NCBI GenBank assembly: GCA_005880175.1
Contig: VBJR01000270.1
Location: 1-20,235, forward strand
DNA length: 20,235 nucleotides
Source of the DNA: Chloroflexota bacterium
Lineage (GTDB): Bacteria > Chloroflexota > Dormibacteria > Dormibacterales > Dormibacteraceae
Direction: 5' to 3'
Shown here one piece after another: positions 14,712 through 20,235 of this stretch; positions within the stretch are counted from its first letter, which is position 1; each line of letters opens with the position of its first letter. A program made the position numbers and the translations under genes. Under the pieces are notes generated by a model that ran no database searches, was not told the DNA's origin, and saw only the letters and a list, made by a program, of their open reading frames with translations.

Positions 14712-15145
14712 CGGACCCGGGCCGCGACGGTCAGCGCGGCCAGCCCGACCCACGTCACCAGCGGCAGCACCGTCTCCGGGCGCGTCAGCGTTGCGCGGCC
14801 GAGCAGGAGGGTGGCGGCCACGTTCAGCCCCAGCCCGACGAGGATCGTGTGCTTGGCCTGGTGCGCGCCCCGGGCGAGCCGGAAGGCGCCGGCCAGCCCG
14901 ATCACGCTGGCCAGGAGGTGCAGCGACTCCTCCAGGTCCGAGGTGTAGAGGCGCCATGGGGCCACGAAGAGGTCCACGATGAAGCTGAGCGTGGCACCGA
15001 TCAGTCCGAGCGCGGCGAGCGTGCCGAGCAGGACCGCGACGAAGTGGGCGTCCAGCGCCCACCGGAACGACAGGCGCGCCCCGGGGCGGGCGGACGCCCG
15101 ACGCCTGATCACGGGCCGCAGCGGTCCCTGGTCCAGCCCCTGCAT
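14702..15145 (-). CDS. Small four-helix membrane protein, unknown function
   Basis: I do not recognise the family. From the ATG at 15145 (GAGG about ten bases upstream) the 147-residue product has a basic N-terminus (RPVIRRRASARPGARLSFR) and four hydrophobic segments: HFVAVLLGTLAALGLIGATL, LHLLASVIGLAGAFRLA, AKHTILVGLGLNVAATLLLG and VLPLVTWVGLAALTVAARV. A polar loop with DLEESLHLL lies between the first two, and the protein ends almost directly after the last helix. The frame stays open upstream to 15442, but that part is Arg/Ser-rich and unlike coding sequence. It is convergent with the PBP gene (stops overlap by 10 bp) and divergent from the coiled-coil gene. Membrane location is likely; the role is unknown. 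Confidence 0.7.
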   Translation of the reverse strand: MQGLDQGPLRPVIRRRASARPGARLSFRWALDAHFVAVLLGTLAALGLIGATLSFIVDLFVAPWRLYTSDLEESLHLLASVIGLAGAFRLARGAHQAKHTILVGLGLNVAATLLLGRATLTRPETVLPLVTWVGLAALTVAARVRYP

Positions 15146-15422
15146 CTCTGACCTCATTCTGGAACCAACGACGCTCGCCCCCTGGTCGCTCTCCCTCGCG
15201 CGGCCCTGGACCACCCCCGGGGACAGTGCGATAAGCTTCGCCGACAACCGAGGTTGCCCCATGGCTGGCGAGGACGCAAGACCAGGGTGCGGTCGCTCAT
15301 ACTTCACGCTCCAGCCTTGCCTTCGTCTCTGCCTGGTCCGTGGCCGCCCCCGCGAGCTGCGGCTCGACCCCCCAATCGAAAACGGTAGGCAATTTCCATA
15401 GGAGACCTTGTGGGAGAGGGAC

Positions 15423-16817
15423 ATGAGCCCGGACGAAGTCACGACCGCTACTGCTGATCAGGAGACGAACGCGACCCAGGCGAACACCCGCCGGCTGCTC
15501 TCCGGCGACGGGGCCTGGTGGTGGAACGGCCGCCGGTGGGTCCCGGCGACCACCGAGGACGGCCTCTGGAAATGGGACGGGTCCCGCTGGAAGGGTACCG
15601 TCGACCTCGAGGGCAAGCGGCCCGAGGATCTCGCCACCACGCTCGCGCTGCTCGCCGAGGACCGCTACGCGGATGCGGGCGAGATCCTGGGCCAGCGCGC
15701 GGCGGAGTGGCAGCCGGAGGGCGGCCTGCGCGACCTGGTCGATCGGACCCGCGACTCCGGCAGCCGGCTGGGCCGCGTCTCCGAGGGCCTCAACGTGGCG
15801 GACGGCAACCGCGGCCTGCGGCGCCGGCTGGGGGCCACGATGGACGACCGCCGCCAGCTCGAGGAGGAGCGCGAGTCGATCGGCTCCGAGTACCGGGCGC
15901 TCCTGGTCCGGCTGGGCCGCAGCGCGCCCCAGCCGAGCATCAAGGAGGCGGACGACACGCTGGCCGTCGCCCGCCTGCTCGACGAGCGCGCGGCGACCAT
16001 GACCCACGGCCTGGCCGAGGTGGACGAGGCGGAGCGGATGCGCGCGGACGCCGCCGCCGCCGCCCAGCGCGAGCTGGCCGCCGCCGAGGACGCCCGCCTG
16101 CGCGCCCTGCAGGACGCGCGCCGGGCGGTCGAGTCGGCCGAGAAGGCGCACGCCTGGGCCGTGCACGAGGCCCGCGCCCGGATGCGCACCGTGCTGACGC
16201 CGGGGCCGGGCGAGCTGAAGGCCGGGCTGGGGCCGCTCCGCCTGCACGCCAACCTGCTGGAGACGCCGACCGGGAGGGTGCCGGCCGCGGGCGCGGCGGC
16301 GCACCTGGACACGGCCCAGGCGCTGTGGGCCGAGCACCGCGAGGCGCTCGCCGACCTGGTCCTGGTCGAGGCGCCCGAGTCGGAGGCGTTCCTGGAGGCG
16401 CTGACGGAGAGCTCGGCGGCGCTGTTCCTGCTGGTCGTCGGCCAGACGGGCACCGCGCTGTGGCCGTGCCCGCCGGGCCAGGAGAAGGCCGCCCACCGGT
16501 TCGCGACGGTCGTGTGCGACCATGCCCGCGAGGCGGGGCGCAACAAGCGCGATCGTGACGAGCGGGCGCGGCAGGCCGAGGCGGAGCTGGACCAGGTGAC
16601 GCGCGACCGGTCCTCGATCGAGGCGGCAGAGACGGAGCTGGGCCGCGTCGAGAACGACCCGGGCCTGCTGGGCGCGATCGACGACGCCCGCGAGCGCCTG
16701 AACCGGGCCCGCGCCGACACCCCCGAGCTGATCGAGGCCCGCCGCAAGGTGCTGGAGCTGGCCCGCCGCCTCGTGGCACCCCCAGAGCCCCTGAAGGGCG
16801 CTCCCGCGTCCGCGTAG
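15423..16817 (+). CDS. Coiled-coil protein with two N-terminal Trp-rich repeats, unknown function
   Basis: The 464-residue soluble protein has no signal peptide. Near the N-terminus two adjacent repeats, GDGAWWWNGRRWVPA (28-42) and EDGLWKWDGSRWKG (45-58), resemble the WWDGxxW motif of DUF2510-type actinobacterial proteins. Residues about 125-245 and 380-460 are rich in Ala, Glu and Arg with a heptad-like pattern and probably form coiled coils. Between them, about 255-380, a globular segment (GELKAGLGPLRLHANLLETPTGRV; ALFLLVVGQTGTALWPCPP) weakly recalls bacterial PH-like domains. The start is the ATG at 15423, not the upstream TTG at 15408, because GAGAGGG lies just before it. It stands alone and is followed by a palindrome and a hairpin. 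A structural or scaffold role is a guess. Confidence 0.85.
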   Translation: MSPDEVTTATADQETNATQANTRRLLSGDGAWWWNGRRWVPATTEDGLWKWDGSRWKGTVDLEGKRPEDLATTLALLAEDRYADAGEILGQRAAEWQPEGGLRDLVDRTRDSGSRLGRVSEGLNVADGNRGLRRRLGATMDDRRQLEEERESIGSEYRALLVRLGRSAPQPSIKEADDTLAVARLLDERAATMTHGLAEVDEAERMRADAAAAAQRELAAAEDARLRALQDARRAVESAEKAHAWAVHEARARMRTVLTPGPGELKAGLGPLRLHANLLETPTGRVPAAGAAAHLDTAQALWAEHREALADLVLVEAPESEAFLEALTESSAALFLLVVGQTGTALWPCPPGQEKAAHRFATVVCDHAREAGRNKRDRDERARQAEAELDQVTRDRSSIEAAETELGRVENDPGLLGAIDDARERLNRARADTPELIEARRKVLELARRLVAPPEPLKGAPASA

Positions 16818-16838
16818 AACTACTAGTAGGCGATAGGA

Positions 16839-16867
16839 ACCCTCCCCCTCGCGTGGGGGGGGAGGGT
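16839..16867 (+). terminator. 10-bp hairpin after the coiled-coil gene
   Basis: ACCCTCCCCC (16839-16848) pairs with GGGGGAGGGT (16858-16867) across a 9-base loop. It begins 21 bases after the upstream stop codon. The 10-bp palindrome CTACTAGTAG (16820-16829), containing the tetramer CTAG, lies between the stop and the hairpin. There is no T-tract. It probably ends the upstream transcript, 36 bases before the next ATG. Confidence 0.6.
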
Positions 16868-16902
16868 GGTGGGCCGGGACGAGTGCCGCACATAATCGGC
16901 AC

Positions 16903-17550
16903 ATGAGCGACTGCTGCTCGCCCCGGGGCTACCGTCAGATCTTCAGCGAGCGGAACGCGCGCTCCGACGCCCGGCGCTACCGGCGCCGCGGCCTCGACGA
17001 GGTGTCCGCGCTCATCGTCCGGCTCGTGCGGGACCGCGGCGTCACCGACCGGACGCTGCTCGAGGTGGGGGGCGGCGTCGGCGCGATCGAGATCGAGCTG
17101 TTGAAGGCCGGCCTGTCCCGCGCCGTCAGCATCGAGCTGACCCCGACGTACGAGGAGGAGGCCGGCGCCCTGCTGCGCGAGCACGGGTTCGAGGACCGGG
17201 CCGAGCGCCAGGTGCTGGACTTCGCGCTGGCCGGCGTCGGCGTCGGGCCCGCCGACTTCGTCGTGTTGAACCGCGTCCTCTGCTGCTATCCGGACATGCC
17301 GCTGCTCGCCGGCGCCGCCGCCGATCACGCCCGGCGGGCGCTGGTGCTGAGCTTCCCCAACGACCGCTGGTGGACGCGCCTCGCGTTCACGCTGGTCAAC
17401 GTCGCGCTGCGCGTGGCGCGCCGGCAGTTCCGGATCTTCCTGCACCCGCCCGCGTCGATCCTGGCGACCGCAGAGCGCCACGGGCTGCGGCCGACGTACA
17501 GCGAGCCGGGAAGGGTCTGGCACGTGGTGGCGCTGGAACGAGCCGCGTAG
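16903..17550 (+). CDS. Class I SAM-dependent methyltransferase
   Basis: The 215-residue protein starts MSDCCSPRGYRQIFSE and has SAM-binding motif I as LLEVGGGVGAIEIELLKAG (52-70). The acidic strand follows in VSIELTPTYEEEA (75-87) and motif II in ADFVVLNRVLCCYPDM (117-132). The overall shape resembles the magnesium-protoporphyrin methyltransferase (BchM/ChlM)-like branch of class I enzymes, but no photosynthesis genes are present, so that role is unlikely. Cys pairs at 4-5 and 127-128 are notable and might bind a metal or react with a substrate. It is cytoplasmic, though FTLVNVALRVARRQFRIFLHPP is amphipathic and could touch a membrane. The TAG stop is followed three bases later, in the same frame, by the ATG of the hydrolase gene, so the two form an operon. 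Confidence 0.9.
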   Translation: MSDCCSPRGYRQIFSERNARSDARRYRRRGLDEVSALIVRLVRDRGVTDRTLLEVGGGVGAIEIELLKAGLSRAVSIELTPTYEEEAGALLREHGFEDRAERQVLDFALAGVGVGPADFVVLNRVLCCYPDMPLLAGAAADHARRALVLSFPNDRWWTRLAFTLVNVALRVARRQFRIFLHPPASILATAERHGLRPTYSEPGRVWHVVALERAA

Positions 17551-17553
17551 GCC

Positions 17554-18846
17554 ATGCGGATCGCCAGCCACCGACTCCCGGGCCTGGTCCTCACCGATCA
17601 CGAGTTCACCGTTCCGCTCGACCACGCCAGGCCCGACGGCGCGCGCATCACGGTGTTCGCGCGCGAGGCGGTGGCGCCGTCCCGCGAGCGCGACGACCTG
17701 CCCTGGCTCGTCTTCTTCCAGGGCGGTCCGGGTGGCGAGTCGCCCCGTCCTGCCGATCGCGGCCTGTGGCTGGGCCGCGCCCTCCACGAGTATCGGGTGC
17801 TGCTGCTGGACCAGCGCGGCACCGGGCGGTCCACCCCCATCAACGGCCAGACGCTGGGCAACCTCGGCGATCCGGCCGCCCAGGCGGAGCGCCTGGCCCT
17901 GCACCGGGCCGACAGCATCGTCCGCGACGCCGAGTGGATCCGCCGCGAGCTCGTCGGCGAGGACACCCGGTGGAGCGTCCTCGGCCAGAGCTACGGCGGC
18001 TTCTGCGTGACCACGTATCTGTCGCTCGCGCCTGGAGGGCTGCGCGAGGCGTTCCTGGCCGGCGGGCTGCCGCCGCTGACGGCGGGAGCGGACGACGTCT
18101 ACCGGGCGACGTACCCGCGGGTGCTCGACCGCAACCGCCGGTTCTTCGAGCGCTACCCGGGCGACGAGGAGCGGGCGGCGGAGATCGTGGAGATCCTGCG
18201 GAGCGGCCAGACCTGCCTGCCGGGCGGCGATGTCCTGACCGCGCGCCGCTTCGAGACGCTGGGCATGGCGTTCGGCATGAGCGACGGCTTCGAGCGCGTC
18301 CACTACCTGCTGGACCAGGCGTTCGTCGAGGGTCCCGGCGGCAGGGCGCTGGCGGACCGGTTCCTGCTCGCGGTGGAGGCGGCGACCGCGTTCACGGTCA
18401 ACCCCCTGTACATGGTGCTGCACGAGCCGTGCTACTGCCAGGGCGCCGCCCCGCGCTGGGCGGCCCAGCGGCTGCGCGCCGAGTTCCCGGCGTTCGACGT
18501 GGAGGCCGGCGGCCCGGTCCGGTTCACCGGCGAGATGGTCTATCCGTGGATGCTGGAGGAGTACGCGTCGCTGCGCCCGTTCCGCGAGGCGGCCGAGCTG
18601 CTCGCGGAGCGCGAGCGGTGGCCGGCGCTGTACGACGTCGAGCAGCTGCGGCGGAACGAGGTGCCCTGCGCCGCCATCGTCTATCACGACGACATGTACG
18701 TGGACGCGGGCCTGTCGCTGGCGACCGCGCGCGACGTCCGCGGCCTGCGGTTGTGGGTGACGAACGAGTACGAGCACGACGGCGTGCGCAAGGACGGCGC
18801 GGGCGTGCTCGGCCGGCTGATCGAGCTGGCCCGGGGCGAGCGGTAG
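17554..18846 (+). CDS. Alpha/beta hydrolase, proline iminopeptidase-like (S33)
   Basis: The 430-residue cytoplasmic enzyme has the S33 landmarks: the oxyanion loop FFQGGPGGES (54-63), LLLDQRGTGRST (83-94), nucleophile Ser146 in GQSYGG, Asp380 in YHDDMYVDAG and His408 in NEYEHDGVR. Length and layout, with an inserted helical cap at about 175-345, match actinobacterial prolyl aminopeptidases of about 430 residues. These remove an N-terminal proline from short peptides. HGGPG, usual in the family, is QGGPG here. It follows the methyltransferase by three bases in the same frame. The joint role is unclear; the two could act on the same small peptide or ester. The hydrolase fold is certain, the proline specificity probable. 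Confidence 0.92.
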   Translation: MRIASHRLPGLVLTDHEFTVPLDHARPDGARITVFAREAVAPSRERDDLPWLVFFQGGPGGESPRPADRGLWLGRALHEYRVLLLDQRGTGRSTPINGQTLGNLGDPAAQAERLALHRADSIVRDAEWIRRELVGEDTRWSVLGQSYGGFCVTTYLSLAPGGLREAFLAGGLPPLTAGADDVYRATYPRVLDRNRRFFERYPGDEERAAEIVEILRSGQTCLPGGDVLTARRFETLGMAFGMSDGFERVHYLLDQAFVEGPGGRALADRFLLAVEAATAFTVNPLYMVLHEPCYCQGAAPRWAAQRLRAEFPAFDVEAGGPVRFTGEMVYPWMLEEYASLRPFREAAELLAERERWPALYDVEQLRRNEVPCAAIVYHDDMYVDAGLSLATARDVRGLRLWVTNEYEHDGVRKDGAGVLGRLIELARGER

Positions 18847-18960
18847 GGGGCGTCCAGGCGGCGTCGGCTCCACTCGTCGGCGGTGCGACGCGTGGGTGGG
18901 CGAGTTCGGGCGAAGGGGGCGCTGCGCGCCTCCCGTGGTCCAGCCTGGCAGTGAGCACAC

Positions 18961-19005
18961 GGGGGGTCAACGCTTCCCTCCGGCGCTGCGCGGCGTTGAC
19001 CCCCC
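18961..19005. repeat. Perfect 13-bp inverted repeat
   Basis: GGGGGGTCAACGC (18961-18973) and GCGTTGACCCCCC (18993-19005) are exact reverse complements with a 19-base spacer. The repeat starts about 115 bases after the hydrolase stop and could serve as its terminator or as an operator. Confidence 0.75.
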
Positions 19006-19039
19006 TCCGGTTGGTCAGCCGGCCGCGCCGTGGGGCCAT

Positions 19040-19091
19040 CCGCCGGCGAATCGCCCCCTTGGGAGCCGTACGCAGGCACATTCGCCGGCGG
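19040..19091. repeat. Perfect 12-bp inverted repeat
   Basis: CCGCCGGCGAAT (19040-19051) and ATTCGCCGGCGG (19080-19091) are exact reverse complements with a 28-base spacer. Each arm itself contains the palindrome CGCCGGCG, so protein-binding half-sites are as likely as an RNA stem. Confidence 0.75.
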
Positions 19092-19093
19092 TT

Positions 19094-19130
19094 GGCCCTA
19101 TCCGGTCGCCCGGCCGGGCCCGATAGGGCC
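19094..19130. repeat. 9-bp inverted repeat upstream of the chitinase promoter region
   Basis: GGCCCTATC (19094-19102) and GATAGGGCC (19122-19130) are exact reverse complements with a 19-base spacer. An outer pair, GTTGGCC (19091-19097) and GGCCAAC (19138-19144), overlaps it, so alternative stems can form. It lies 60-100 bases upstream of the AT-rich island. Confidence 0.65.
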
Positions 19131-19188
19131 GCTGGCCGGCCAACGCACGGCCCCGCCGCCCAGCGCGGCCCCCGCCCACGATCGCCCG

Positions 19189-19215
19189 TTGCGCAACTCC
19201 GTATAAAGTTATATC
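19189..19215 (+). promoter_or_regulatory. Candidate chitinase promoter in an AT-rich island
   Basis: TATAAAGTTATATC (19202-19215) is the most AT-rich run in the right part of the window. TATATC (19210-19215) with TTGCGC (19189-19194) gives a 15-base spacer, short of the ideal 17. TATAAA (19202-19207) is an alternative -10. The chitinase ATG is about 78 bases downstream. Confidence 0.4.
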
Positions 19216-19292
19216 CTGGCGACCGGAAAGCAGCCGGGCGCGCCGCCGGTGGGGGGGAGACCGCGGTTCCGCGCCCGCGTGGAGGTCGCGGC

Positions 19293-20235
19293 ATGTCCCA
19301 CGGTCAGCGACGGCACGGTTGGTTTCGGGGCGGCGGCGTCGCCGCCGTCCTCGCCCTGGCGGCCCTGGTCCTCGCGGCGACGGTCACCGTCGCCCGCGGC
19401 CCCGCTCCGGCTCGCGCCGCGGGGTTCCAGACGGCCGCCTACTTCGATCAGTGGAGCATCTACGGCAACGCCTACTATCCGAAGAACCTGGAGACGCAGA
19501 ACGTCGCGTCCCGCCTCTCGGTCCTGATCTACGACTTCGAGAACATCGACCCCGTCAACCTCACCTGCTTCGAGACGATCAAGGCGTCCGACGCCAGCAA
19601 CGAGCAGGACCCCAACGCCGGCGACGGCGCCGGTGACGCGTTCGCCGACTACCAGAAGTCGTTCGATTCCAGCATCAGCGTGGACGGCACCAGCGACGTG
19701 TTCAGCCAGCCGATCAAGGGCAACTTCCACCAGCTCCAGGAGCTGAAGGCGAAGCACCCGAACCTGAAGATCCTGCTGTCGCTGGGCGGCTGGACGTACT
19801 CCAAGTACTTCTCCGACGTGGCCGCGACCCAGGCGTCGCGCCAGAAGTTCGTCGGCTCCTGCATCGACATGTTCCTGCGTGGCAACCTGCCGACCGGGAT
19901 CGGCGGCGACCCCTCCGGCGGCCAGGGCGTCGCCGCGAACATCTTCGACGGCTTCGACATCGACTGGGAGTACCCCGGCATCGTCGGCCACCTCGGCAAC
20001 CACGTCAGCGCCTCCGACACGCAGAACTACACCGCCCTGCTGCAGGAGTTCCGTACCGAGCTGGACGCGTTCGGCTCGCAGAACGGCGGCAGGCACTACC
20101 TGCTGACGGCGGCGGTGCCGGCGGGCCAGGACAAGATCGCCAAGATCCAGACCGCCCAGGTCGGAAGCATCCTCGACTTCGCCGACGTGATGACGTACGA
20201 CATGCACGGCGCCTGGGAGACCAGCACCAACTTCC
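19293..20235 (+). CDS. Secreted GH18 chitinase (partial, runs off the right edge)
   Basis: The visible 314 residues begin with a signal peptide (basic MSHGQRRHGWFRGGG, then VAAVLALAALVLAATVTVA, likely cleavage near ARA-AGF at about 43). A GH18 barrel follows: AAYFDQWSIYGNAYYPKN (48-65), LLSLGGWTYSKYF (161-173), the catalytic DGFDIDWEYPG (219-229, with Glu226 as the acid) and VMTYDMHGAWE (299-309). These match Streptomyces-type secreted chitinases that hydrolyse beta-1,4 N-acetylglucosamine chains outside the cell. The ATG at 19293 has GGAGG (about 19280-19285) in front. No carbohydrate-binding module precedes the barrel; one could lie beyond the edge. The gene stands alone behind the repeat-rich gap, which probably holds its control sites. 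Confidence 0.95.
   Translation, partial: MSHGQRRHGWFRGGGVAAVLALAALVLAATVTVARGPAPARAAGFQTAAYFDQWSIYGNAYYPKNLETQNVASRLSVLIYDFENIDPVNLTCFETIKASDASNEQDPNAGDGAGDAFADYQKSFDSSISVDGTSDVFSQPIKGNFHQLQELKAKHPNLKILLSLGGWTYSKYFSDVAATQASRQKFVGSCIDMFLRGNLPTGIGGDPSGGQGVAANIFDGFDIDWEYPGIVGHLGNHVSASDTQNYTALLQEFRTELDAFGSQNGGRHYLLTAAVPAGQDKIAKIQTAQVGSILDFADVMTYDMHGAWETSTNF

Larger units (their letters stand above)
18847..19292. other. Gene-free, highly structured intergenic region
   Basis: The 446 bases between the hydrolase stop and the chitinase start contain no ORF I can support on either strand. They hold three perfect inverted repeats, listed separately, between 18961 and 19130. A GTTGGCC / GGCCAAC pair (19091-19097 and 19138-19144) encloses the last of these. 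An AT-rich island follows at 19201-19215. The stretch probably carries the terminator of the hydrolase operon and the control region of the chitinase; a structured RNA is possible. Confidence 0.7.

Noticed and set aside
15146..15442. N-terminal extension of the small membrane protein up to 15442
   Set aside because: The added part is Arg/Ser-rich without structure, overlaps the start of the divergent coiled-coil gene, and a better ribosome site precedes the ATG at 15145.
18930..18955. TGGTCCAGCCT, reminiscent of the direct repeats and DasR-type sites before Streptomyces chitinase genes
   Set aside because: It matches only in part, occurs once, and lies about 350 bases from the chitinase start; not enough to call a site.
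15940..18960. A 1006-codon open frame on the minus strand
   Set aside because: It crosses three plus-strand genes with intact catalytic motifs and has no recognisable domain; high GC explains the lack of stops.

Overview
The window is about 20 kb of very GC-rich DNA with strong G/C preference at codon third positions, frequent GTG starts, and start/stop overlaps between neighbours. This suggests a free-living, probably soil, high-GC bacterium. The GT2-GtrA/GT39 pair, the secreted GH18 chitinase and the sigma factor with a SnoaL-like tail look actinobacterial, while HTH-NACHT-membrane proteins are also common in Chloroflexota. I cannot name a species. I recognise no rRNA, tRNA, CRISPR array, phage or insertion sequence.

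Left part (1-4385). A minus-strand M28-family metallopeptidase (180-1844) is transcribed away from an HTH-NACHT-membrane NTPase (about 2022-4234). The NTPase is split into two reading frames, apparently by a small deletion near 3224-3236. Behind it lies a pair of 25-bp direct repeats (4256-4280 and 4298-4322) that differ only at every third base.

Sigma-factor cluster (4386-6583). An ECF-type sigma factor with a C-terminal SnoaL-like domain overlaps an O-methyltransferase gene by ATGA. An AhpD/carboxymuconolactone-decarboxylase-like gene follows. The sigma factor plausibly controls this small redox or metabolite module. A perfect 12-bp hairpin separates it from the next, convergent block.

Minus-strand block (6609-11687, transcribed right to left). 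It holds an Smr-like protein, the two subunits of a 3-oxoacid/3-oxoadipate CoA-transferase, a GT2-GtrA polyprenyl-phosphate glycosyltransferase and a GT39 membrane glycosyltransferase. Both pairs overlap at stop and start. The last two probably make a lipid-linked sugar and transfer it outside the membrane. The CoA-transferase belongs to ketoacid or aromatic catabolism.

Cell-envelope and export block (11827-15145). A secreted HExxE-containing protein is followed, after a strong hairpin, by a bifunctional class A penicillin-binding protein. A small four-helix membrane protein lies convergent to the latter, and the two stops overlap.

Right part (15423-20235). A soluble coiled-coil protein with two N-terminal Trp-rich repeats is closed by a hairpin. 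A SAM-dependent methyltransferase and a proline-iminopeptidase-like hydrolase then form an operon. A 446-bp gene-free stretch carries several perfect inverted repeats and an AT-rich island, and leads into a secreted GH18 chitinase that runs off the right edge.

No complete new system is obvious. The features most worth a second look are the split NACHT protein with its phased downstream repeats, the structured gap before the chitinase, the HExxE secreted protein and the WW-repeat coiled-coil protein.
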